Part shown: positions 42,468 to 50,060 of the stretch, piece by piece
Numbering within the stretch: position 1 is the first letter of the stretch
How the letters are laid out: each line of letters begins with the position of its first letter
Translations under genes and position numbers: made by a program
Notes under the pieces: model-generated
Databases searched by the model: none
Told to the model about the DNA's origin: nothing
What the model saw: only the letters and a program-made list of their open reading frames with translations
From: CAZGUX01 sp964529305
GTDB lineage: Bacteria > Acidobacteriota > Terriglobia > Bryobacterales > Bryobacteraceae
NCBI GenBank assembly: GCA_964529305.1
Contig: CAZGUX010000131.1
Coordinates: 1 to 64,000, forward strand
DNA length: 64,000 nt
Reading direction: 5' to 3'

Positions 42468-43577
42468 TCACCGGCCCACGATGAGGTATTCATGAACTTC
42501 GGCGCGTTCCACGCTGTTATGCGTTCCGAAGTGGTAACGGTGCGGCTTCTCGAATGCGTTCACGTTCCGCTTGTAGCGGCGTAAGAGGCTTTCAAGCCCA
42601 TCGCGGTCGGGGAAACCGTTCGAGCTGTACGAAAGAACGATGATGCTGTCCCGGTAAAGCTGAAAGAGCCGGTCGAACGCCTCAATGGCAGTCTTGCGGT
42701 AGCTGAACGGGGTGTAGGGCTTCTCGATTTTCTTGACCCGCGTGTCCTCCATGATGCGCTGGCCCTTCCAATAGCATGAAAGTCCTTCGAGGAAGTGATA
42801 GCGCTTGATGTAGCAGTTGTCGTCAGAGCGCGGCACGTAAGGCGGGTCCAAATAAACCAGATCAACGCCCTTGGGCTTCAAGCTGAACACGTCAGCCCGC
42901 TTTACGGTGTGACGGCGTCCGTTGTCGAACACGATGCGGTTGAAGGCTTCAACCTGTTCGATGAAATGCTCCTCGATGGAGAGCCGCAGATCGCGCCTCC
43001 CGTCATCGTAGCGAGAGAGATCTCCGGAAACTGTAAAGACGCCGCGGGGCTGCTTCTTAAGGCACGAGCGAATGAGCGCAGCTCTGGCGAGAGCTCGTTG
43101 CGCTGGCCGCTCCAAGGTTTCGAGGTTGCCGGAAACCCGGTCCAGAAAACGCAGATCTTCGAGCGCGTAAAAAATTCCTTCGAAGGTCCGCTCGATGAAA
43201 TGGGGGCCGTTGTTGCGGGGGAAGAGAAGCTTCTTCACGGCTGAGCCGTCAAGCTTGTGCGCGTTATTGGCGATAGCAGCGGACGCCAACACGGCGGGGA
43301 AGTTCAGAAAATCGGATGCGATGACGCGCTTGCCCATGGCCTTGAGCAGATAGGCCACGCAGCCGCTTCCAACGAACGGGTCCGCCGCCGTCTCAAAGGG
43401 CAAAGTCCGCAGAACGCCATGGATCCATGGAAGCAAGCGGCGCTTGGATCCCATGTAGCGAAGCTCGGGATAATCGGCGGCGCGATCAGGCAGCGGAACA
43501 TTGGCGAAGTTCTCCCGGCTGTAAGCAAGCTTGATCGGAGGTGCTGCGGATGGAACAGCCGTTGCCGGGCTACACAT
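42468..43577 (-). CDS. D12-class N6-adenine DNA methyltransferase
   Basis: About 369 residues from ATG 43577, preceded by AAGGA about 11 bases upstream. An ATG at 43730 gives a longer form (420 residues) without an obvious ribosome-binding site. Class D12 features are ELRYMGSKRRLLPWI (motif X/I entry), AADPFVGSG (SAM motif I), the catalytic DPPY, and IVLSYSSNGFPD. It methylates adenine in the recognition site and protects the host DNA from the partner nuclease. The palindrome at 43618-43634 would lie just upstream of the shorter start and could be a regulatory site. The region looks lower in GC than the flanks, in keeping with acquisition by transfer. Confidence 0.85.
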   Translation of the reverse strand: MCSPATAVPSAAPPIKLAYSRENFANVPLPDRAADYPELRYMGSKRRLLPWIHGVLRTLPFETAADPFVGSGCVAYLLKAMGKRVIASDFLNFPAVLASAAIANNAHKLDGSAVKKLLFPRNNGPHFIERTFEGIFYALEDLRFLDRVSGNLETLERPAQRALARAALIRSCLKKQPRGVFTVSGDLSRYDDGRRDLRLSIEEHFIEQVEAFNRIVFDNGRRHTVKRADVFSLKPKGVDLVYLDPPYVPRSDDNCYIKRYHFLEGLSCYWKGQRIMEDTRVKKIEKPYTPFSYRKTAIEAFDRLFQLYRDSIIVLSYSSNGFPDRDGLESLLRRYKRNVNAFEKPHRYHFGTHNSVERAEVHEYLIVGR

Positions 43578-43617
43578 CGTCGGGCTTATCCTTAAAGGTT
43601 CATTATCAATCTCCTTG

Positions 43618-43634
43618 TCGTTGTAACACAACGA
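43618..43634. promoter_or_regulatory. Palindrome upstream of the methyltransferase
   Basis: TCGTTGT-AAC-ACAACGA, a perfect 7-bp inverted repeat about 40 bases before the preferred methyltransferase start. On the plus strand it is followed by GGGG and a T5-G-T3 run, so it could be a terminator in that direction, or an operator on the minus strand. Confidence 0.4.
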
Positions 43635-43730
43635 GGGGTTTTTGTTTAGATCCTCTCCAGGATTAAGGTTCCCCTCTCCCGCCTCGAAAAGAAGGCCCTG
43701 AAAGACTGGTTGACGCGGGGCATTCCTCAT

Positions 43731-44264
43731 GGAGAAGCATATCGGTCAAATCGCTTGCGCTTACGGGTTCCGGCCGTGCTCTGCTCTGAGGCCTTAACCT
43801 CCTTCTCGGTAGAGGGTCTGTGCAGTGCTGGAAGGTTCGCGTTGCGCGTTTGATCGCCGAACAACGCCGGGCTTTGTCTCGTCACCACTCACCCAGCCGC
43901 CAAAAGTTGGAAGCCTTAAGAGTTCGCAGCGGCGCTTGGCGCAAGCGACCCTTTGTGGAACACGCTGATTCCCAGCCTCGAGGTCCCGGTTTCATGGCAA
44001 TCCGATAGCTATCGCCGCCGATAAAGTGATAACGTCCTTTATCACATGTTAGTCTTCGGGCGTTTGTTGTCGCATTATACCCATGTGGGCACTAACGTAA
44101 TCTACTGGAGCTCGTAGATTTCACATCACAAACGTCCCGTGGCTTCCACGACTTACGCTGTGAACGGAGAGTCCTCTTGCCCGCTGATGCTCCACTCTTC
44201 GTTACGGGGACTGAGCCCATCCGATGTGAAATACACCGGAGTGTTTCCACTCGGCGGCATTCGC
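43731..44264. other. Intergenic region between the restriction genes and the par locus
   Basis: About 530 bases without a convincing gene; the short open frames have no protein-like pattern. It holds two inverted repeats: GTGATAA / TTATCAC (44026-44045) and AATCTAC / GTAGATT (44099-44120). The second lies about 145 bases past the end of the par-locus gene and could be a terminator or a protein-binding site. The left part is comparatively AT-rich. Confidence 0.5.
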
Positions 44265-45050
44265 CTATTGAGCACTTCCCCGCCCCGGCAGGTCGCGATC
44301 GAGAGACTGCGCAACGTCCTCGGCCGGGACAAAGGCGACCGAGCGGTTTTTCACCACCCATTCCATTCCGGCGGACCGCCTCCGGGCCAGGATCTGTTCC
44401 GCGGGATACAGCCGGTAGGTCCGAGCGGACTGTTCGCGGACATCCTCCAAGGCGACCAAATCCAGGACCAGCTTGTCACGTAACTTATGCAGATTATTCC
44501 GGACATTGGTGCGATGCAGTCGCACATACCGGCTCAATTCATCCATCGAGATGGCAATCAGCCAGGTTCCGTCCGATTCACGGCGTCCCCAGCGAGGGTC
44601 CGCCGCCAGGCGATACAGAATTTCGAGAAGCAGTTGTTCGCCGGGGGTGTGCGCGTCCTCGACCGTCACGCAGCGGTGATAGCGGCGCTTGCCGACACCG
44701 GGGACTTCTGTCGTCGGGGTCTCGCGAAAGAGGGGATCCAGGAGCAGTTTCCCGGAGGTTGAGCTAGCATGGGGATCGAGAGCGAGGGCGGTGCCGGCTG
44801 GACCTGCCTGGGTCGGCGGCAGTGAAGCAGCATCGAGCGAATCACCGCTTGGCGGAACATTGGGGAGTGTCTGACCCATCGGTGATTCACTCGGGTGTGA
44901 ATCACTTGGCGGTGGGTCACTCGATAGCGTCGTCGCCGACGGCTTCAGATACGACAGCATCCCCGCCATATTGGGCGCTCGCTCCATCTCTTCCCAATCC
45001 AATTTGTCGTCTCGAGTCTTACGCTTGCCCGGCTTGGTTTCTTCCGTCAT
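44265..45050 (-). CDS. Winged-helix DNA-binding protein of the par locus
   Basis: 261 residues, not a known ParB. The N-terminal ~130 residues are low-complexity, Ser/Pro/Asp-rich, and include five-residue repeat units (SDPPP, SDSHP, SESPM, GQTLP). The C-terminal ~115 residues form a winged helix: HTPGEQLLLEILYRLA, MDELSRYVRLHRTNVRNNLHKL, then ARTYRLYPAEQILARR. It overlaps the parA stop by 32 bases and is preceded by GAAGGGA. By position it is the likely centromere-binding partner or a replication regulator. The DNA encoding the repeat region is the iteron-like array listed separately. Confidence 0.65.
   Translation of the reverse strand: MTEETKPGKRKTRDDKLDWEEMERAPNMAGMLSYLKPSATTLSSDPPPSDSHPSESPMGQTLPNVPPSGDSLDAASLPPTQAGPAGTALALDPHASSTSGKLLLDPLFRETPTTEVPGVGKRRYHRCVTVEDAHTPGEQLLLEILYRLAADPRWGRRESDGTWLIAISMDELSRYVRLHRTNVRNNLHKLRDKLVLDLVALEDVREQSARTYRLYPAEQILARRRSAGMEWVVKNRSVAFVPAEDVAQSLDRDLPGRGSAQ
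44837..44920. repeat. Iteron-like array, 15-bp period, inside the par-locus gene
   Basis: Nine-base units of the form GTGNNTCAC occur at 44882 (GTGATTCAC), 44897 (GTGAATCAC) and 44912 (GTGGGTCAC), exactly 15 bases apart. Continuing leftwards on the same register are 44867 (GTGTCTGAC, one mismatch), 44852 (weak) and 44837 (GCGAATCAC, one mismatch). The unit is itself a GTGA/TCAC palindrome. The 15-base period equals five codons, so a repeat at protein level is the main alternative to a binding-site array. Confidence 0.6.
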
Positions 45051-45816
45051 GGTTCCCTTCTTCGGCCATGGCCACGAGTTTGTCCGCTACTAAATTGTAG
45101 TCCTCCAGCGCCCGGCATTTCGGATCGTAGTCGGCCAGAAACTGGCGGGTGCGCGAGGCCTTGAACACGGTCTGGTCCGTCCGGATGGCCGGTAAGAGAG
45201 GGACACCGCGCTTCTCGGAGATGTCTTCCAGGGTGTTGATCACCGTATCGGTCATCGCCAGGCGCCGGTCCACTTTGATCGGCACGATGCCGATGGTGTG
45301 GATGTTCAACCCGCGGCCGAGCATCCGGTTGGCCATGTCGGCCGCATTGATGCTGGCCGTGGCGCCCTGAACACTCAGCACGTCCATGTCGACCGGAATC
45401 AATACCTTCTGCGCGTACACCATGGCGCACGTTTGGAGCAGCGTGATGGACGGAGCGACGTCGATCAGGACCACGTCGTAATGGCGGGTCGGTTCCTCGA
45501 GCAGGTGCTCGAAGACAAACTCGCGGAAGGTCTGGCCATGGAGCGCGGCTTCGGCTTCCACCGTATGTCGGCTACTACAGATGACGTCGATCCGCTCGTG
45601 CGCCGGTGTCACGCACTCTTTGAACGACAACTTGGGCACGAGAAAGTCGTAGAGGACATACTTCGGCTTCAGTCCGAGGACGGCGGAGATGGAGCCCTGC
45701 GAATCGGTGTCAATCAGCAGGACTTTCCGGCCTCTGTCGGCGAAGCAGCGCGCCAGGGTAATGGCGGTCGTGGTCTTTCCCACGCCGCCGCGCTGGTTGG
45801 ATATCACCAGGCGCAT
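45019..45816 (-). CDS. parA: ParA-type partition ATPase
   Basis: 265 residues. The deviant Walker A motif is QRGGVGKTT at residues 8-16, then LLIDTDSQGS, YDVVLIDVAPS (Walker B) and VLIPVDMDVLSVQG, as in ParA/Soj proteins that drive plasmid or chromosome segregation. The start was chosen at the ATG with a perfect AAAGGAGGT ribosome-binding site upstream. An in-frame 32-codon extension has no homology. The gene is overlapped by a small helix-turn-helix frame at its start and by a winged-helix gene at its end, forming a three-gene locus. Short P-loop ParA proteins of this type usually lack their own DNA-binding domain, which the upstream frame may supply. Confidence 0.92.
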   Translation of the reverse strand: MRLVISNQRGGVGKTTTAITLARCFADRGRKVLLIDTDSQGSISAVLGLKPKYVLYDFLVPKLSFKECVTPAHERIDVICSSRHTVEAEAALHGQTFREFVFEHLLEEPTRHYDVVLIDVAPSITLLQTCAMVYAQKVLIPVDMDVLSVQGATASINAADMANRMLGRGLNIHTIGIVPIKVDRRLAMTDTVINTLEDISEKRGVPLLPAIRTDQTVFKASRTRQFLADYDPKCRALEDYNLVADKLVAMAEEGNHDGRNQAGQA

Positions 45817-46021
45817 CGAGCGACCTCCTTTGCAGACGATGCCGCAGATCTTCGACCTCGGCCAGCGTCCAGCCGCGGCGGTTCTTAGCCAACTGAGCGG
45901 TGGGCGGATCAATCCAGCCGGACTGCAGCCAGCGCAAAATGGTTCGCTTGTGGACGGCTAGCAAACGAGCCACAGCGGAGTCGGAAAGCAGATCCGTCAC
46001 GGAACGAGGAGCCGACGGCAC
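45710..46021 (-). CDS. Small helix-turn-helix protein overlapping parA
   Basis: 103 residues from GTG 46021, or slightly shorter from GTG 46000. Residues ~14-65 form a MerR/excisionase-type helix-turn-helix: SDSAVARLLAVHKRTILRWL, then RRGWTLAEVEDLRHRL. The last ~35 residues are encoded in the overlap with the parA start (107 bases, different frame) and look arbitrary. It is the first frame of the par locus. It may be a transcriptional regulator that binds the repeats upstream, and it resembles the DNA-binding domain that other ParA types carry fused at their N-terminus. Confidence 0.6.
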   Translation of the reverse strand: MPSAPRSVTDLLSDSAVARLLAVHKRTILRWLQSGWIDPPTAQLAKNRRGWTLAEVEDLRHRLQRRSLDAPGDIQPARRRGKDHDRHYPGALLRRQRPESPAD

Positions 46022-46116
46022 TGACAGTCAGAATAACGACATAAGAGGCCTTAGTCAATCTATGTCAGTGATCTAATAGCCGACCACTAAACTGTGACAC
46101 AAATGTGCGTTCTAAT

Positions 46117-46182
46117 CGGTTTCACCCAGGTGTGTTTCACTATCCACTCGCTCGTTTGGTCCTTCACGCCGTGGTGTTTCAC
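46117..46182. repeat. Iteron-like repeats upstream of the par operon
   Basis: Two pairs of TTCAC-containing units, each pair 15 bases apart: 46117 (CGGTTTCAC) with 46132 (GTGTTTCAC), and 46159 (GTCCTTCAC) with 46174 (GTGTTTCAC). The 46132 and 46174 copies fit GTGNNTCAC perfectly; the others have one or two mismatches. The unit and period are the same as in the array at 44837-44920, on the other side of parA. The location before the operon suits an operator, centromere or origin. Confidence 0.5.
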
Positions 46183-46240
46183 TTCGTGGCAGCTGGTAAA
46201 CTTGACATTAACGCTGGCGCGATGACATCATAGCATCGCG

Positions 46241-46501
46241 ATGCGTACAACGATAAACCTTGATGAGGACGTGCTCTCGCTCGCAAAAACCCTAGCCGAG
46301 GCTCGAGGCGTATCGATCGGAAAGGCGCTGTCTGACTTGGCTCGCAAGGGAGCCAGGTCACAAGAAGTTCTCCAGGAACGGAACGGCTTCCCGCTGTTTT
46401 CCGTGGACGATGGAGCGAATGCCTTCGGGCTTGAAGAGGTGGAGGCGGCACTGGCCGAGGAAGACCTTGGAATGGCTCGTTTCATCGTCAGGGAATCGTA
46501 A
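46241..46501 (+). CDS. vapB: VapB-type antitoxin
   Basis: 86 residues. RTTINLDEDVLSLAKTLAEAR and SIGKALSDLARKG form a ribbon-helix-helix. The rest (NGFPLFSVDD, GLEEVEAALAEED) is the acidic toxin-binding tail seen in the VapB proteins that accompany PIN toxins. The toxin start is one base after the stop. The promoter probably lies in the repeat region at 46117-46182, shared back to back with the par operon. Confidence 0.85.
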   Translation: MRTTINLDEDVLSLAKTLAEARGVSIGKALSDLARKGARSQEVLQERNGFPLFSVDDGANAFGLEEVEAALAEEDLGMARFIVRES

Positions 46502-46502
46502 G

Positions 46503-46943
46503 TTGACTGCGCTTCTGGACGCGAACGTATTGCTGGCGCTGGCTTGGCGTAATCACGTGCATCATGAGGCGGCCCACCGGTGGTTCGCGCGTCATAAAGA
46601 TGGTGGATGGGCCACCTGCGTAGTGACGGAATCGGCCTTTGTGCGATTGTCAGCAAATCCGGCGGTAGTGGGACGAAACGTTTCCGTCGGTGAAGCCCAG
46701 CGTATTCTTGACGCCGGCGTTCGAGCCGGCCGCCACGAGTTTTGGGCCATGGAAACGGCTCTGGGGCGGATTCACCCCGCGATCCGCGAACGGTTAGCTG
46801 GACCCAAGCAGATCACGGACGCGGTCTTGCTGGACCTGGCGATCCGAAAATCCGGAAGATTCACCACCTTTGACAAGCGTGTGATGAGCCTGTTTCCTCC
46901 TGATTCTGCCGATCGCACGGTGATCGAACTCCTTCCGGTGTGA
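46503..46943 (+). CDS. vapC: VapC-type PIN ribonuclease toxin
   Basis: 146 residues from TTG 46503, placed just after the antitoxin stop. PIN residues are ALLDANVLLALAW (Asp), VTESAFVRL (Glu), QITDAVLLDLAIRKSG (Asp) and FTTFDKRV (Asp). The set is complete, so it should be active. The 102 bases after it, before the heparinase gene, contain nothing recognisable. Confidence 0.87.
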   Translation: MTALLDANVLLALAWRNHVHHEAAHRWFARHKDGGWATCVVTESAFVRLSANPAVVGRNVSVGEAQRILDAGVRAGRHEFWAMETALGRIHPAIRERLAGPKQITDAVLLDLAIRKSGRFTTFDKRVMSLFPPDSADRTVIELLPV

Positions 46944-47045
46944 TGCGTACAGAAGGAAGAAGATGGCGCGCTTTTGGAGTCCGTCTCACTCCGTAGCGGT
47001 TCACGCCGCTCTAGTACACCCGCTGCTTGATCACAATCGCGTGTT

Positions 47046-48896
47046 TTACTGCAATTCAATTCTCGTGGTCATCACGCACGGGAACTGCCCCGGGTAACGG
47101 GCCACGATTGTCGAGATCGGCTCCTTGGCTCCAAACGCTCGCGACCGCCAACCGCTTTCCACCTTTCCACTCACAGACAGCGTCAAGCGGGCGCGACCCC
47201 CCAATTCAAACACCTGCGGAGACACCTCCCGGATAGGAACTCCGGCATGCCACCGCAGAACGACTTCATGGATTCCCGCAGGTCCTTCGATCCGATCCGT
47301 CACTGTGAGCGAATCAGGCTTCCGAAAGACGCACCGTCGCTGGTGGGTAATGCCGCGATACTGGCACCGTGCCTCGACACGGTCCTCCGGTTCCGTCGAC
47401 GTCCACTCGAGAAGGTCCACCGCCGGCGAATGGAGCCAGCGAAAGGGTCCAGCAGGATCGGCCTGCTCCTGACCATCGACTTGGACCGTGTTGTGCATCG
47501 CGACGCCGCGAAACCGGTCCCGCTCGCCTTCGTCACCGACATAGGTGTAGGTGCCGGGATCGATCAACAACTCCTCGTCGCCCATCGTCAAGGTCAGGCT
47601 GAGCGCGTCGGCGTGGCTGTGTCCGGCTGAACCGGCGCCCATGCCGCCAGCGTCGAGAACCAGGTGGACCTCGCTGGCAGCCATCACGCAGAGTCCCGAG
47701 CTGGCGAAGCGAACACTGATGGGCGTCGCGGGAGCGGCGACAGGAACAGATGGACCCAGCCACCACGCCGCCTGTTCGTCAAACGCCGCGCGGTCGCGCA
47801 ACCATTCGCCTCGGTCCAACAGCGCCGTAGCCGTCGCCAGCGAGCCAAGCGCAAAGCGGCTTCGATCACCATAGGGGTGAAACAACCGGCCGCCATCGTC
47901 GTCACCGAAGAAGGAAAGCCTGCCGGAGCAGGGAACCAGGGCATTGACGTACGCGACCATCCGCTCCAGGCTCTTGAGATAGTCCGCCGAAATGCCGGCC
48001 GGGGGCCCGGCACCGGGCGAGGGCGCCCGCCCCACCAGATGGAACAGAAAGAAATCGAGCGCGTAGACGTGATAATACGTCGACTGCTCGAAGTGGCTTC
48101 CGTCGTCCCGTACCTGTTTTCGCATCGTCTCCGCGGTGACCGCGTCGCCCAATTCTCCCCAGCGGGCAGACCGGGGCAGGGCAGGGAAGAGACGCCCCAC
48201 CGCGGCCAGTGCTACCGCTTCGCCGAGCAGGTGCGTGTTGGGAGAGAAGTAGACCGACAGGTTCTGCTCCAAATAGCAACCGTGACGGTAAATCTGTTCC
48301 ACCATCCACTGGCGGAAGACCGCGTCGAACGCCTCGCCCGCGATGTGGAAGATCCAGATCCACGAGAGCAGGCGGAAGGCCACCTCCAGCGCACTGGTCC
48401 AGTTGATGCCGCGCAGATACGGGTTTTCGCGCTCCCAGTGCCGTAACTGCGCCGGGATCGCGTCGACGAAACGCGCATCCCGCGTCAGCCGCCACGCCTG
48501 CGCCAGGACGACCAGGTGCTGGTGGCGGTTCAACTCCCAAATGATCTTGTGATCGCCCACGCGGCGCACGTCGAGATACGGGACCCGGCGGAAATACTCG
48601 AGGCCCGACTCGCGTTGATGAACGAAGTCGCGCCGCCACGGGATCTCTTCGAGAAAGGAACACTTGCCGAGGCCCAGAAGTGGAATGCGGCTGGCCAGGA
48701 TGGATTCGGCGAGTTGAAGGAGTTCAAGCGCGTACGGCCTATCCCGCAGGGATTGCGCGACCCGCTCCGGATCCGGAAGGCCGCCGAGCGGGGCGGGGAC
48801 CTCAACGCCGATTCGCGGCGGGCGGCGAAGCAGATAGAAATTGGCGGCCTCCTGCTTCAGCCGGAACAGGATCTCGTCGAGGGAGCGCACAGGCAT
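47046..48896 (-). CDS. Heparinase II/III family polysaccharide lyase-like protein
   Basis: 616 residues. The N-terminal alpha/alpha-toroid (about 60-330) has WELNRHQHLVVLAQAWRLT, NWTSALEVAFRLLSWIW, SPNTHLLGEAVAL and HFEQSTYYHVYALDFF. The C-terminal beta-sandwich (about 380-616) has AGHSHADALSLTL, LLIDPGTYTY and AMHNTVQVDGQEQ. The His and Tyr in these motifs are the expected catalytic or metal residues. No signal peptide is seen, as in many family members within polysaccharide clusters that may act as uronic-acid lyases or epimerase-like enzymes. It is coupled to the DegT aminotransferase by a one-base stop/start overlap (TGATG); GTG one codon upstream is equally possible. Confidence 0.88.
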   Translation of the reverse strand: MPVRSLDEILFRLKQEAANFYLLRRPPRIGVEVPAPLGGLPDPERVAQSLRDRPYALELLQLAESILASRIPLLGLGKCSFLEEIPWRRDFVHQRESGLEYFRRVPYLDVRRVGDHKIIWELNRHQHLVVLAQAWRLTRDARFVDAIPAQLRHWERENPYLRGINWTSALEVAFRLLSWIWIFHIAGEAFDAVFRQWMVEQIYRHGCYLEQNLSVYFSPNTHLLGEAVALAAVGRLFPALPRSARWGELGDAVTAETMRKQVRDDGSHFEQSTYYHVYALDFFLFHLVGRAPSPGAGPPAGISADYLKSLERMVAYVNALVPCSGRLSFFGDDDGGRLFHPYGDRSRFALGSLATATALLDRGEWLRDRAAFDEQAAWWLGPSVPVAAPATPISVRFASSGLCVMAASEVHLVLDAGGMGAGSAGHSHADALSLTLTMGDEELLIDPGTYTYVGDEGERDRFRGVAMHNTVQVDGQEQADPAGPFRWLHSPAVDLLEWTSTEPEDRVEARCQYRGITHQRRCVFRKPDSLTVTDRIEGPAGIHEVVLRWHAGVPIREVSPQVFELGGRARLTLSVSGKVESGWRSRAFGAKEPISTIVARYPGQFPCVMTTRIELQ

Positions 48897-49999
48897 CACG
48901 CCGTTGTCGCGGCTGCTACTTCTTCGACAGCGGCGCTTACCTCGCGCACCTGCGCGTCGGTCAACTCCGGATAGATGGGCAAAGACAGAACTTCGCGCGC
49001 GGCACGCTCGGAATGCGGGAAATCCCCTTCGGCGTAGCGTGGGGTCGAATAAGCCGGCTGCAGGTGCAGCGGCTTCGGGTAATGAATCGCCGTCGCCACA
49101 CCGCGTGCCGCCAGTTCCTTTTGCAGTTCGTCACGTCTCGGAGTCCGAATCGTATAGACGCAATACGCATGCCGCGCATACGGCATCGACCGAGGAATGG
49201 AGACCGACGAAATCGACACATCGTACAGCGCCGCTCGGGAACGGCGGGCCGCGATCCACCGGTCCAGATAGCGGAGTTTCACACGCAGGATGGCGCCCTG
49301 CAGTCCTTCCAGCCGGTAGTTGTAGCCGAGACGTTCATGGTGATACTTGCGCTCCTGGCCCCAGTCGCGGAGCATCCGGATGGTGCGGGCGAACTCGGGG
49401 TTGTTGGTTGTCACGGCGCCGCCCTCGCCGCAGGCGCCCAGATTCTTACCGGGATAGAAGCTGAGACAGCCGAGGTCGCCGAGGCCGCCCGTCCGCTGGC
49501 CTTTGTACTCGGCCCCGTGTGCCTGGGCCGCGTCTTCGATCACGACCAGGCCCCGCCGGCGCGCGATCTCGGTCAGCGGATCCATGTCGGCCGGATGGCC
49601 GTAGAGGTGCACGGGGAGGATCGCTTTGGTGCGATCGGTGATCGCGTTCTCGACCTGATCGACATCCATGTTGAACGAGGCCGGATCGATGTCGACAAAC
49701 ACCGCCGTTGCCCCGGTATAGCGGATGGCCGCTACCGTGGCGGCGAACGTAAACGGTACCGTAATCACCTCGTCGCCGGGGCCTACTCCCGCCGCCAGCA
49801 GCGCCAGATGCAGCGCGCTCGTACCGGAATTCACGGCGATCGCCTGCCGCACCCCGCAGTACGCGGCGAATTCCTCTTCGAAGGCCGACACTTCCGGACC
49901 AAGGATGAACGCGCCGTCGGCCAGGACACGGCCAACCGCCTCGTCAATTTCGGGTTTCAGGCTCTGATATTGAGCTTTGAGATCGAGCAGTGGGATCAC
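48896..49999 (-). CDS. DegT/DnrJ/EryC1/StrS sugar aminotransferase
   Basis: 367 residues from GTG, beginning IPLLDLKAQYQSLKPEID, the classic family start; the longer in-frame ATG upstream overlaps the divergent gene. PLP enzyme features are NSGTSALHLAL, EDAAQAHGA with Asp156, and Lys185 in SFYPGKNLGACGEGG, plus NYRLEGLQGAIL. It transaminates a keto nucleotide sugar to an amino sugar. It is divergent from the nucleotide-sugar dehydrogenase across 61 bases and co-transcribed with the heparinase-type gene. Confidence 0.93.
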   Translation of the reverse strand: MIPLLDLKAQYQSLKPEIDEAVGRVLADGAFILGPEVSAFEEEFAAYCGVRQAIAVNSGTSALHLALLAAGVGPGDEVITVPFTFAATVAAIRYTGATAVFVDIDPASFNMDVDQVENAITDRTKAILPVHLYGHPADMDPLTEIARRRGLVVIEDAAQAHGAEYKGQRTGGLGDLGCLSFYPGKNLGACGEGGAVTTNNPEFARTIRMLRDWGQERKYHHERLGYNYRLEGLQGAILRVKLRYLDRWIAARRSRAALYDVSISSVSIPRSMPYARHAYCVYTIRTPRRDELQKELAARGVATAIHYPKPLHLQPAYSTPRYAEGDFPHSERAAREVLSLPIYPELTDAQVREVSAAVEEVAAATTA

Positions 50000-50060
50000 G
50001 CCGCTTCCTGATTGTAGCGGAGTGGGCGTTGTATCCTGGCATCGGACCCCTCTTCCCATC

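Noticed and set aside
43820..44008. Short open frames in the gap between the restriction genes and the par locus
   Set aside because: No start signals or protein-like composition; treated as non-coding.
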